Source: Diphasiastrum complanatum
Taxonomy: Eukaryota; Streptophyta; Lycopodiopsida; Lycopodiales; Lycopodiaceae
Direction: 5' to 3'
Length of the DNA: 64,000 nt
Assembly (NCBI GenBank): GCA_029204225.1
Contig: CM055109.1
Location: forward strand, 1,004,673-1,068,672
Below are positions 12,449-24,152 of this stretch, one piece after another (position 1 is the first letter of the stretch; every line of letters starts with the position of its first letter). The notes below the pieces were generated by a model. That model was given only the letters and a program-made list of their open reading frames with translations. It ran no database searches and had not been told where the DNA came from. The translations under genes and the position numbers were made by a program.

Positions 12449-12743
12449 ATCATATTACTCTTCCATTTATTTCAGAACTATTCTTCACATTGAATCTAAT
12501 TTCAGCAGCCCCACACACAAACCATCTCTAATCTCTTTGGTGGATTGTACTCTTATTTCAGAGTATGAATTAATTTTTAAGATCCTGTTAGGCAATTAGA
12601 ACACTTAAAGCTGTGATTACATTTAGCATAAGCTATCTATTAGACTGTTTTTGCATTTAGCGGATGATTAGAACGGGAGAGTTGTTCCGCAATATTACTA
12701 CTCACTTCTCCGTTCGCGTTCTTCTATCTTCCTTACCTCATCA
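12449..12743 (+). mobile_element. Truncated 5' LTR of a second copia element
   Basis: These 295 bp match 15740-16034 and 16307-16581 closely. The segment ends in CATCA and is followed by GAT and a primer-binding site (12747-12758, TGGTGTCAGAGC, one mismatch). The left part of the LTR (U3 and R) is missing. Confidence 0.75.
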
Positions 12744-12810
12744 GATTGGTGTCAGAGCATAGTTCAGATAAACCAAGAGATTAAGTTTGTTCTATTTGTA
12801 TATTGTTATC

Positions 12811-13591
12811 ATGTCTCATTTAGGTAGCTCTCCATCTTCATCACTCAGTGAAGGTAGAGTCATTGACAAGTTCAATGGTTCTAACTTCTACATCTGAAAG
12901 ATAAAACTTAGAATGATGTTGATAGATAGAGATCTTTGGGATGTAGTAGAAGGTGCATACCTAAAACCAGAAGATGGTGATCAAGCAAAGGCTTGGAGGA
13001 TCAAAGATCAGAAGGCCTTAGCATGTATCACACTCAATCTGGATGACTCCCAAAAATCTCACGTTACCACGTGCAAAACCTCTAAGGAAGCACTGGACTT
13101 GTTATCAAGTCTTTATGAGACTCACGATGTGACCACGAGATTACATCTTAGAAGGAAGTTCTTTACTCTTAGCATGTCTGATTCTACTGCCATCATTTCT
13201 CACATCAACAGCTTCAAGTCCCTGTTAGATCAGTTATCAGCTGTAGGATGTTCTATTCAAGATGATGATGTCGTTATGACCTTGCTTTCCTCTCTTCCAA
13301 AGTCTTATGAGCACTTTGTGGTGATGATCTCCACACAACCCGACCTCACTCTTCAAAAGGTGATCGGTCATCTTCTTCAAGAAGAAATACGGAGAAAGAC
13401 TAGCAGCCTGTCCATCAAAAACAATCCATGGCTCTATACACCAAGAAGAAAGACTATTCCAAGGGCAGAAATCAAGTGCAGCAGCAACAACAGAAGCCTC
13501 ACACTCAAGGTGAGCATGGTGGATCGCGCAAGAAGCTTTTCACAAGAGAGTTATCGACAACAAGTGAATCTTCAAGAAGAAGATCAACTCT
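12811..13591 (+). pseudogene. Copia gag (UBN2-type), broken
   Basis: Nucleocapsid-like gag of a Ty1/copia element. ATG at 12811. The frame reads through FNGSNFYI and then meets a TGA at 12896-12898, where a Trp codon is expected. The body (12913-13430) has the gag pattern DLWDVVEG, SKEALDLLSSLYET, LRRKFFTLSM and LLSSLPKSYE. Near 13428 the reading shifts to another frame (LYTKKKDYSKG), and the sequence runs into reverse transcriptase without zinc knuckle, protease or integrase. Encoded by the element whose LTR remnant is at 12449-12743. Confidence 0.8.
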
Positions 13592-14896
13592 GATGGTTTT
13601 ATTGCAAAATGGAAAGCACGGCTGGTGGCTAAAGGATTCACTCAAGTGCAAGGGGTGGATTATCAAGAAAATTTCAATCCTGTCATCAAGATGCAGTCAA
13701 TCAGGACTCTGATTGCGTTAGGAGCCGCAAAAGACCTCGAAATACACCAAATGGATGTCAAGACAACATTTCTCAACGACAATGTCGAAGAGGAGTTGTA
13801 TACCTTCCAACCAGAAGGATTCGAAGTCAAAGGCCAAGCGCACAAATTGTGCAAGCTGCACAAAGCAATCTACGGTCTGAAACAGGCCGCAAGAGCATGG
13901 GTCGATAGAATCAACTCTTATCTCATTCAATTAGGATTTGCAAACAATTCAGCTAAATGTAATGTTTATTCAAAGCATATAGGCACCAATTCAGTTCACA
14001 TAGCTCTTTACGTAGATGATGCATTTATTTTGTCTAACGACACTTCTCTTTTGCACACTACTAAGAGTGATCTGTCCAAGGAATTTGACATGACTGATTT
14101 AGGAACTGTTTATTCTTTGTCAGGACTTCACATTACTAAATATAGACTTCAGAAGAAGATCTATCTTAGCCAGCAGGCATATCTAAAAGGCGTTTTAGAA
14201 AAGTTTCATATGTTTGATTGCAAACCAATTGATATCCCAATGGATCCAAGTATAGTATTGACTAAACCTTCTTGTGCTAAGACTGATAGTGAAGTACTCA
14301 ACTTAGCGAAGTACCCTTATCATTCACTAATCGGATCTCTAATGTATGCAATGCCATGTACTAGATCAGATTTAGCATACACTATTAGCACGCTAAGTCA
14401 ATTCATGTATAATCCTAGGATATCTCATTGGAAAGAATTAAAGAGAGTGATGAGATATATTCAGGGAAGTTTAGACCACATTTTATGTTATGATGAAAAT
14501 ACTATCGACCCACTCATCCTACGAGGCTACTCCAACTTAGATTGGGGAGGAACAGTCTCTATCAGAAAATCTACCTACGGGTTCTGTTTCTATCTGGCAG
14601 GGGGACCGATTTCGTGGAACTCAAGGAAGCAGAAATCAGTTGCGCTTTCTTCGACAGAGGCAGAGTACATCGCAGCATGCCATGCATCAAAAGAAGCTGT
14701 ATGGATCATGTTATTACTTCACAACTTACATCACACTCAGTTCAATGCTATCACCATTCTGTGTGACAACTTGAGTTGTATTTCATTGTCACTAAATCCC
14801 AGATTTTATGGAAAATCCGAGCACATAGAAATCCAGTATCATTTCATTCGGGAAAAAGTTTTCTCTGAAGAACGTCTACAACGGGCTTCCGGCTGA
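13592..14896 (+). pseudogene. Copia reverse transcriptase-RNase H, long open frame
   Basis: Copies element RNA into DNA and removes the RNA strand; part of the copia polyprotein. The frame is open for 423 codons from 13625. RT motifs in order: KARLVAKGFTQ, HQMDVKTTFLN, LHKAIYGLKQAARAW and the catalytic LYVDD near 14008-14022. Then come SLIGSLMYAM and the RNase H segment with GGPISWNSRKQKSVALSSTE and AEYIAA. It ends after KSEHIEIQYHFIREKVF with an aberrant tail. The upstream half of pol is deleted, so the element cannot be autonomous. Confidence 0.88.
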
Positions 14897-15456
14897 TCTC
14901 CAAGAAAGGGTAACCAATCTTGTCATAGTTTCAAAGTTCAAATGTCAAGTTTAATAACTTGAAGTCATTGAAGACTTGGCCATCTTCAAGGACTTCCACA
15001 AAACTTGCATTTAGAACGAGTCTACAGAAATACGTTACTTTTTCAACAGTCTGCACAAATACACTATGTTTTCAACAGCTTCGGCTTTTTCGCATTTTCC
15101 TAAAATGTGACACTTTCATAGTTCAAAAGCTTAGCTGTTTTTAACACACCTTCGCCTCTTTGCGAAAAATGTGAAGAGAGAGAAAATTCCCGAGGGTCAT
15201 CACCGTCTTTTTAGGGGCACCTTCGACTTCTTGCAAAAAATTTGAAGAGAGAGAAAATCTCGAAGGTCGTCTAAAATAAATGAGGAACATTCCAGTGACG
15301 TCCTCGTCCACGTCAACGATGCTAAATTATTGACCGTATATATTGTGTACATTTGACAAAAGCCATATACTTTCAAGTACAACGGCTTTCCTAATTAGGT
15401 GACAAGCATTCAATGTAATTAATACACAGATGAAGTCTATAAATAGATCATCCAAG
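14897..15456 (+). promoter_or_regulatory. 3' untranslated/U3-like region with TATA box at 15438
   Basis: No coding content. Weak duplication of a TTGCAAAAAA(T/G)TTGAAGAGAGAGAAAAT-like block occurs near 15160-15260. TATAAATA at 15438-15445 lies about 20-24 bases before the point where the following tandem unit starts. This fits a U3 promoter of the copia LTR with R beginning at about 15457-15462. Confidence 0.5.
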
Positions 15457-16581
15457 CACATATTACGGGTCGCTCCGTCCATGATGAGGCACATTATTTG
15501 AGCCTCCCAATTACGCCGTCATTTTTTGTTGTAATTGTTATTTTGTATTGTGCTTCAGTGTAATATAGCAGTAGCTTGCTTTTATCTGTGTACAACGTAG
15601 ATGAATGCTTGTTGTGATTGAATGCACTTTCATTACTGTTTGATCGTGCTTGTTTACTCACTCTGATCAGAACACGGATGTCTACGACTCAGTTTCTGAT
15701 CAGACGATGGCTGTCTTTGACGCCTGAGGAACTCGCGTTATCATACTACTCTTCCATTTATTTCAGAACTATTCTTCACATTGAATATGATTTCAGCAGC
15801 CCCACACACAAACCATATCTAATCTCTTTGGTGGATTGTACTCTTATTTCAAAGTATGAAGTAATTTTTAAGATCATGTTGGGAAATTAGAACACTTAAA
15901 GCTGTGATTACATTTAGCATAAGTTGTCTATTAGATTGTTTTTGCATTTGGCAGTTGATTAGAATGGGAGAGCTATTCCGCAATATTTTTGCTCTCTTGT
16001 CCGTTCGCGTTCTTCTACCTCCCTTGCCCCATCAGATTGGTATCACAGATTACGGGTCGCTCTGTCTATGAGACACATTATTTGAGCCTCCCAATTATGT
16101 CGTCATTTTTTGTTGTAATTGTTATTTTGTATTGTGCTGCAATGTAATATAACAGCAACTTTCTTTTATCTGTGTACAACGTAGATGAATGCTTGTTGTG
16201 ATTGAATGCACTTTCATTGCTGTTTGATCGCGCTTGTTTACTCACTCTGATCAGAACACGGATGTCTACGACTCCTCAGTTTCTGATCAGCTGAGGAACT
16301 CGTGTTATCATATTGCTCTTCCATTTATTTCAGAACTATTTCGGTAGCCCCACACACAGACCCTCTATAATCTCTTCGGTGGACTATGCTCTTATTTCAG
16401 AGTATGAATTAATTTTTAAGATCCTGTGGGAAATGAAAACACTTAAAGCTGTGATTACATATAGCATAGGCTGTCTATTAGACTGTTTTTGCATTTAGTA
16501 GCTGATTAGAACGGGAGAGCTATTCTGCAATATTCATGCTCTCTTCTCCGTGCGTGTTCTTCTATCTCCCTTGTCCCATTA
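15457..16581 (+). repeat. Tandem copy of an R-U5-like LTR segment (587 + about 538 bp)
   Basis: Unit 1 (15457-16043) and unit 2 (16044-16581) share a first part (about 280 bp, from ATTACGGGTCGCTC) and a second part matching the LTR remnant at 12449-12743. Unit 1 ends inside a primer-binding site (TGGTATCA at 16038-16045) that runs straight into unit 2. Unit 2 lacks a short block (ACGATGGCTGTCTTTGACGC is present only in unit 1). Confidence 0.8.
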
Positions 16582-17030
16582 GTACTCCCCTCCATTATCA
16601 CATCTTAATACTTTCAAGCTAACATTAAGTTGCTTTTCTACAAGAGTTTTGAACTTCACAAAGGATTCAAACACTTCACTTTTCTTAGACAAGAGGTAAA
16701 TCCAAGAGTATCTTGATTTATCATCAATAAAAGTGACATACATAAGAGCTCCAACGTTAGATTCATGTGAAAAAGAGTGAGCATCCGAGTGAATAAGATC
16801 AAGAGGAGAGTTAGATCTTGTCAAATATCTCTTGAAAGGTTGCTTATGAGACTTGGAGAGTCCACAAGCTTCACAAAGCTTGCCACGCTTGGATATGGCT
16901 TTGGGAAGTCAATTACTAGCTCCTTGTTCACCATGGTCTCCATAGCTTTGAAGTTAGGATGGCCTAACCTCTTGTGCCACAATTCCACTTGAGTGAGCTC
17001 CTCCCTTGCCATGTTCACACTTCCAACCAT
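16582..17030 (-). pseudogene. Copia integrase/GAG-pre-integrase fragment
   Basis: Minus-strand remnant of a Ty1/copia polyprotein. GAG-pre-integrase motif LWHKRLGHPNFKAMETM lies in 17030-16821. The integrase core begins in 16824-16579, with LIHSDAHSFS (first catalytic Asp) and VTFIDDKSRYSWIY, then LRCDNGGEY (second Asp) at the left edge. The Cys pair of the zinc-binding region is degraded, and two frames are needed. The reading stops abruptly where the tandem LTR unit begins at 16581, so the rest of pol was lost or displaced. Confidence 0.8.
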
Positions 17031-17049
17031 TGATAAATTTTACAGTTTT

Positions 17050-17892
17050 TAGGACAATAATGATTGTACTTTACAATCATAGAGAGTTATTGGTTGCTTA
17101 ATCAATGAATCTATCAAGTTCTACACATTAGATCTTGATCTAGATTCACTACACTTGGATTTAAGCAAGAGCAATGGATCAACACATCATTTTTTAGTGA
17201 GAGCGGCTTCACACGTGTGGAGTACTGTCCACTGTACGGCCTGCACCCGAAACAACAAATACAATGATACTAGATAGCAATCATGCATAAAAATCACAAG
17301 ACAAATGACTAGAAATCTCACAAAAGTGTAGAGTGCAAAAGTCTCATCAATATTCTTAGCAAAATGATGATCCTTTTATGGATCAAGTACATCCATGAGT
17401 CTGGTATAGTCCAGCAGGCCTTCACACGTGTGAAGAGTGCCACATCACTCAGATCTATCCATTTTATCCATCCTTTATCCTTATCCAATAGTTGACCTTC
17501 TAGAATATGACTAAAATCCAAAAAGCTAGTCTCCTAGAATATAGGAATATTCCCTACAAAATAGGATCTAAGGAAAATGGTCAACTCTTATCTTCTAGTA
17601 CTCTATACACATGTGTGAACATCCACTTGCCATGTGGGAGCATTTACTCATGCACATGCAAGGAAAAGCTAATTTGTAGGTGACTAGTCAACTTGACTAA
17701 AAACTAGTCATTTCATGTTCACACTAACTAGAATGATACAAAATCAATTTGGATATATACAAACATGAAAAGTACATCCTTTCACACATGGGAACAGGCT
17801 CCACACGTGTGAAATCATATCATCAACATATTCTAATGTTTGATCAATATTTACATGAACCAATGTCAAGTGAGAAGTGACAATTTTCAACA
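17050..17892 (-). mobile_element. LTR-family copy, inverted (CACACGTGTG-rich)
   Basis: On the minus strand it begins TGTTGAAAATTGTC, like the LTR at 11114. Its inner part shares the GATCTAGATCAAGATC and ACCAATAACTCT patterns with 60290-60360. It carries CACACGTGTG at 17211-17220, 17423-17432 and 17802-17811. It separates the copia gag at 17989-18276 from the pre-integrase at 17030. The exact right end on the minus strand is uncertain. Confidence 0.55.
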
Positions 17893-17988
17893 ACCATCAC
17901 ATTAGTATTCAACTTGACTAACCTTCACGTAAATGTCAAAATCCTATTCTTGATATGAAACATCCTACTTTCCTGAGAAACTAGCACA

Positions 17989-18290
17989 CTATGAAGCTTT
18001 TCTATAGCAGGAAGTAGATCTTGACTCATTTCCTAATCCATTCAAGATGATTTGAACTAATTCATTGTCTTGAATCTTGTGACTTATGGAAGATAGCTCT
18101 TGATTCAAAGATTTGATCCTAAGAACATAATCTTGGGCACTCTCATTACTTCCTTTCATGCTTTGAAGTATTTGATTTCTTAGCATGAGTATTCTTGAAG
18201 TATTTTTGGATTCATAGATAGATTTTAGTGAATCCCATGCCTCTTTGGACAAGTTACAAGATGAGATCTCTTTCAATAAGTCATTACTTA
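17989..18290 (-). pseudogene. Copia gag (UBN2) fragment
   Basis: A 95-codon minus-strand frame with the UBN2 gag pattern: SKEAWDSLKSIYESKNTSR, LMLRNQILQSMKGSNES and LSSISHKIQDNELVQIILNGL. It closely resembles the gag at 26075-26443 and 62008-62160. The start, zinc knuckle and protease are missing. Confidence 0.82.
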
Positions 18291-18525
18291 CATTTGGCTA
18301 AAAGCATGGTTTGGTGGTACAACATGGACTGTCAAGGACACTACCTTTTTTGGTAGAAAAGCACTCAAAAAATGTTTATTGTCTAAGATTCTAAGTGGGT
18401 CCACTAGAGCTGAAGAGACTATGTGGGCCCATCATTACTAGGGTGGAGAAAATCGACAAAAGTGACGAGGTAGTAGGGCACTCGACAACCTCTGCTAAAT
18501 CTGAAAAAGTAGTGCACAGAAAAGT
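18291..18525 (-). other. Probable leader of a minus-strand LTR element
   Basis: Non-coding stretch between the minus-strand gag fragment and the PBS. Consistent with an untranslated leader. Confidence 0.4.
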
Positions 18526-18570
18526 GCTCTGATACCAAGTTATGAATAGAGCCATAGCTGATCTAGAGCT
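18526..18570 (-). mobile_element. PBS and LTR 3' tip on the minus strand
   Basis: GCTCTGATACCA at 18526-18537 is the complement of the Met-tRNA binding site. The adjoining 18539-18570 reads on the minus strand as the end of an LTR (TCTAGATCAGCTATGGCTC then ATTCA). The same LTR end occurs in the opposite orientation at 19543-19574. Confidence 0.7.
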
Positions 18571-19108
18571 AAACGTGTATGATGCGGCTATTCGCGATGA
18601 GTGTCCATCTCTTTTCCAGTTTCCTTATTGGCTTCCCGTTGCTGATGCAGTTCTACCTTCTCGGGCTTTTTGGATACCTTGGTATGATGTCCCTATCTTT
18701 TGGGCCGATCCTCTACTATCTTGGGCATTACGGATACCTTGCCATTCCTGGTTGCTGCTTGATCTTCTTCTGGTTCCTTGGCATTCCTGGCTGTTCCATA
18801 TTGCTTGGTTTCAGATGACGCGGCTGAAATGTTTCCTTCGTCGCCATGATGTTGATCCTGAGTTGTTCCCTTTCTTACCAGCTGCCATTCACCAGGTTCA
18901 CCTTCACCATAGTCGATGCTACCGGCAGATTCAGTTTTTGGTCCAGTTCGATGGTCGTCTTGTTGAGGAGGCCACATGGGAGCCTATTAATGTCTTTTAT
19001 CATACACCATCACTTGCTGATCAGGATCGTGCGCCTCCTGCACTTGTTGATTCCTCTACATCAGATGCTTCTCTAGTTGTTGATGCACCAGGGCTTGCTG
19101 TTGTTTGA
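18571..19108 (+). pseudogene. Possible Ty3/gypsy chromodomain-type polyprotein end
   Basis: Open frame 18542-19108 (188 codons). Only the C-terminal third looks meaningful: QFLVQFDGRLVEEATWEP resembles the chromodomain that ends chromovirus integrases. The N-terminal part is Trp- and Leu-rich without recognisable domains and is probably out-of-frame or decayed. An LTR-like segment with a TATA box follows directly, as expected at the 3' end of a gypsy element. Weak assignment; a chance resemblance is possible. Confidence 0.4.
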
Positions 19109-19574
19109 TCGAGTTTCTTTTAGGTAGTTGGGTCTTTTTTTTGTGTCGGGGAGAGTTATGGACTCGACTCATTACATTCATCGTGTCCATTTACATTTAC
19201 TTTACTTTATGCATAAGCAGGCCTTGGGCCCTTAGACTATATGGTTGGCCTTTAGCCTTATTATTCATTATTAGGCCATTTGGACATATTACTGGAGAGT
19301 GGGGGCCTTCTTGGAGGGCGCACTATTTTCCCTCCCAGTTGGGCCCTAGCCACCGGAAGCTTCCTTTTAGGGCTTCCTCTTGGCTATAAGTAGAAAAATT
19401 GTGTCATTTGTTATTCAGCTGATGATATTGATCTCTTTCTTTAGTCTCCTTAATATCTCTCTTTCCTACTTTCTAGGGTGAAGTCTTGCTTATGTGCTGC
19501 TTTCATAGCTTAAGTCTTGCTTATGTGATGCTTTCATAGCTTAGCTCTAGATCAGTTGTGGCTCTATTCGTAAC
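19109..19574 (+). mobile_element. LTR-like segment with TATA box (plus orientation)
   Basis: TATAAGTA at 19385-19392. A 34-bp direct repeat (GTCTTGCTTATGTG.TGCTTTCATAGCTTA) lies near 19484-19548. It ends with the same LTR tip (GATCAGTTGTGGCTCTATTC) found inverted at 18539-18570. The left boundary is not fixed. Confidence 0.5.
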
Positions 19575-20433
19575 CCTGCCACCATCCCACAAAACAAAAC
19601 CGCTCAAGTTAGTTTAGTGAGGAAGACATGTGTCATAACTGAGCGACAGTTGTTATTCATGTCCAAAAGAAGTTATACTACTTAACAGCTTTGAATAGCA
19701 TTTCAAAATCTAGTCCAATATTCCCAAACACATGATGTTTTAGCGATAGGCCAAGCCGTTGTATCACCGTATCAAAGCGAGTACCATACTGATAAGCTTA
19801 CGGGCAATTGGTCCATATCAGTTCATTTTATGCCTAGAAGAGTATGAAAAGTTTTAACCGTTTAGAGTTTTACTTAGCCAAAAGACTTGGTGTGAACACA
19901 TGTGCTGGTATCAGAGCAAATCCATGCTATACTAACTCAAGTGACCCTTATAGAGTAAGGTATGTCATGCACTACTATCCATACTCATGAGCATATCCAT
20001 GCTTTTCAGTTGTATCTCACCAGGGGACTAAAGTGACACTTGACATGGTAGGGTAAGGTGGTACCATGATCGTTATATAGGAATCACAGAACGACCATGG
20101 TAAGTGAACACTGTTTTGATAGACAGATTGGATTACTTAGTAAGTGATTTCCAATGTCTTTACTAGGTATTAGGGCAGATCCGTGCCATTCTAACTCTTT
20201 CATAAAGACAGCGGGTCTTAGGCATTTCCATGCTATCTAAGATCGTCTTAATTGGAGCCCTTACCGTGAAGTTTTACTGACCAAGGTTTCATTAAAAGCT
20301 ACTCAGTAATAGTATTTTTAACTAAAGTCAACTATTTTTGTAGAAAAAAAAAACATTTTGAAGGATCGTAACAGGGGTTATTATATTTATTTTAAAAAAA
20401 AACCTCCCCACACTTATTACATGAAAAAATTCT
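19575..20433 (+). mobile_element. LTR-element 5' region with PBS, unresolved
   Basis: TGGTATCAGAGC at 19906-19917 is a perfect Met-tRNA primer-binding site. A diverged echo (GGTATTAGGGCAGATCCGTG) lies about 260 bp further, at about 20166, which suggests an internal duplication. No gag could be read after it. Confidence 0.45.
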
Positions 20434-20640
20434 CTCAAAAGAGAGTATAAATGCCTGTTGTCCATCGCTAGACTTCCTACATATCTTTAGCAAAAACTTA
20501 CTCTCAAAAGAGAGAGTGAATGCATGTAGTCCATCGCTGGACTTCCTACATATCTTTAGCAAAAACTTACTCTCAAAAGAGAGAGTGAATGCAAGTAGTC
20601 CATTGCTGGACTCCCTACATAACATACTCAAAAAGTTATC
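20434..20640. repeat. Tandem repeat, three 69-bp units
   Basis: Units start near 20434, 20502 and 20571. They share TCTCAAAAGAGAG, GTCCAT(C/T)GCT(A/G)GAC and CTACATA blocks. The minus-strand frame across it (20392-20751) is periodic and shows no domain, so it is not called a gene. Confidence 0.85.
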
Positions 20641-21900
<1,260 letters not shown>

Positions 21901-22264
21901 AATCGGACAACAACATGTGATACGAAGAGTGGGTGAAGTGTTCTTTGTAGATGGTACGAGTAAGACATTTCTCTATAGTGTCATGTTGTTGTAGAATGGA
22001 ATATTCCATGTCATAGAGGCGGAGATAGTGACTGGGAAGAATATAGGGAATAGAGTTCTCATTCCATGGATCCCTTTAGTGCCGATTCAGATTTGTCGTT
22101 TGAATTGCAGAGTACAATTTTTTATCAGAGCGGCTTTCGTCATGACAATAAACAAGGCACAAGGACAGACTATGGACTCTATTGGATTGTATTTGCCATG
22201 TCCCGTATTTGGTCATGGTCAACTGTATGTGGCACTATCGAGAGTATGAAATGCAATAAGTGTG
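21901..22264 (+). pseudogene. Helitron Pif1-type helicase, left part (decayed)
   Basis: Helicase half of a rolling-circle (Helitron) transposase. A mutated Walker A region, VFFVDGTSKTFLYS, lies at 21938-21979; the family consensus is roughly FFVDGPGGTGKTFLY, so glycines are lost. After a large internal deletion comes the C-terminal part: TGKNIGNRVLIPWIPLVP, then a frameshift near 22085, then AAFVMTINKAQGQTMDSIG (SF1 helicase motif region) and GHGQLYVALSRV ending in TGA at 22247-22249. The reading continues after the copia insertion, at 27828. Non-functional, but an unmistakable Helitron signature. Confidence 0.88.
22260..22264 (+). other. Target-site duplication, left copy (GTGTG)
   Basis: GTGTG directly precedes the LTR at 22265 and is repeated at 27823-27827 after the other LTR, as expected for the 5-bp duplication made by copia integration. 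Confidence 0.85.
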
Positions 22265-22658
22265 TGTGAAATAATTCAGATTATTGATGATCCAAACCCA
22301 TATAGGATCTTTGGTTACAAAACAAGCTACTCCACCAATCTTGCCAATGTAGAAAATCATCATCTACACACAAAATAGAATGCAAACTCTAATAGAACTT
22401 GATCAAATGAATCAAAAACATAAATAGAAGCTACTTACTGTCTGTACAAAAATAGTACCCTACTATATTTCACATGTGTGAACATGAAAATAACAAATAT
22501 AGATCATTATACACATAGAATTGCAAGATATCACAAGTATAGTGCACCAATGGATAGTAGAACCCAAGAGAACCATGTATAAGCATGAAATGAGATAGGC
22601 TCAATTTGCCAAATATAAAAATGTAACAAATATGATTAAACTAGTTGGATCTTTCACA
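22265..22658 (-). repeat. 3' LTR of the copia element (394 bp, internally deleted)
   Basis: Aligns with 27179-27822 at both ends, but a block is missing between ATGAAATGAGATAG and CTCAATTT. Carries CACATGTGTG at 22471-22480, where the partner LTR has CACACATGTG. Confidence 0.92.
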
Positions 22659-22820
22659 CTCCCTCTTCAACTAGTTTTAGCATAGATTTTGATAACACTC
22701 CAAGTGATGTCCTATGCTTCATGAACAAGTCCTTTCCCAATGCTTTGGTGAAGATAATAGCTACACATTCCCTAGAGGACACATGTTGAAGCTCCACCTC
22801 CTTTGCGATGACTTGCTCCC

Positions 22821-24084
22821 TCACAAAATGATATTGTGCACCTCAATATGCTTGCTCCTAGCATGAAAGATAGGATTGATTGCCAACCTTTGGGCTGATT
22901 GATTGTCACAAAAGATGATTGGGATCTCTGAAAAATACATCAAGTGAAGATCCTTGATCATCCTCTTGATCCATACCATCTCCTTTGTGCAATGTGTAAG
23001 AGCTTTGTACTCGGCCTCACGAGATGACAATGAGATAGTGGCTTGTTTCTTCGACATCGATGATATAGCTCCATCACCTATGAAGATACAATGAGAACTA
23101 ATGGATTTCCTATCCACTATATCAATAACATAGTCCGAATATGAAAATCCAAAAAGATTAGATCATGATCCCTCATACAATATGCCAAAATCTTGAGTTC
23201 CAATGATGTACCTCAAAACTCGTTTTCCTAGCTTCCAATGCTCCTCACTAGGATCTTGCATGAATTGACTCAATCTTCCAACACAATAGCTTAGATCAGG
23301 TCTAGTAATGGTTAGATAGATGAGTGAACCAACTAGCTTTCTATAGAGAATAATGTCCTTGAAGGATCTTTCACCACCTCTTATAATTAGCTTTACATGA
23401 TACTCCATAGGTGTATCTCTAGCTTTTGCATCTACCATATGAAATCTTTCTAGAATAAAATTAGCATACTTCTCTTGAAAAATGAAAGTAGATTGGGAAG
23501 ATCTAATGACTTCTATTCCCAAAATGTAATGCAAGTTACCAAGATCATGCACCTCAAACTTCTTCTTAAGAGCACTCTTGATATCCTCCACATCTTGATT
23601 GTCTCCACCACTCAAGATGATATCATCCACATAGATTAGCAAGATGCTAACATCATTTCCAAAAAACCTATAATAAAGTGAATGATCATACTCACTCGTA
23701 ACAAAGCCTTGAGAGAGAAAAAAAAGTGTTAAGCTTAGCATACCAACTCCTTGGTGCTTGCTTAAGGCCACACAAACTCTTTTGTAGTAGACACACATGA
23801 TTTGGCTTTGTTGATGAAACGTAGCTCTCGAGTTGCTCCATGTACACTTCCTCCTCAAGATCACCATTCAAGAATGCATTTGTAATGTCCATTTGCCATA
23901 GATCCCATCCATAAAGTATAGCAAGTGAGATGATGACTCGAATGCTTACCATCTTTGCCATGGGTGCAAAGGTCTCATCATAGTCAATCCCTTGTTCTTG
24001 AGCATATCCTTTTGCCACCAATCTTGCCTTGTACTTGTTGATAGATCCATCTTGGTTGTCTTCACCTTGAAAATCCATTTGCAT
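22821..24084 (-). pseudogene. Copia reverse transcriptase and RNase H
   Basis: Reads in at least three frames. 24084-23692 has KARLVAKGYAQEQGIDYDE and WQMDITNAFLNGDLEEEVY, ending GLKQAPRSWYAKL. 23867-23163 has the catalytic LLIYVDDIIL, FEVHDLGNLHYILGIEV, KLVGSLIYLTITRPD and GRLSQFMQDPS. 23117-22821 is RNase H with KKQATISLSSREAEYKAL and IIFCDNQSAQRLA, ending HARSKHIEVH. Motif order and spacing are normal for copia. Frameshifts near 23700 and 23150 and upstream stops make it a pseudogene. Confidence 0.9.
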
Positions 24085-24152
24085 CCAATAGTTTTCTTGT
24101 CATTAGATAACTCCACCAATCTCCATGTCCATTCTTCATAAGAGCTTGATAC

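Noticed and set aside
15618-15890. 90-codon frame across the tandem LTR unit
   Set aside because: Lies within the R-U5-like LTR repeat; the same peptide appears at 12402-12599, because the LTR is repeated.
18542-19108. 188-codon frame as a host gene
   Set aside because: Only a chromodomain-like C-terminus is recognisable, and it is flanked by LTR and PBS sequence; treated as a possible gypsy remnant.
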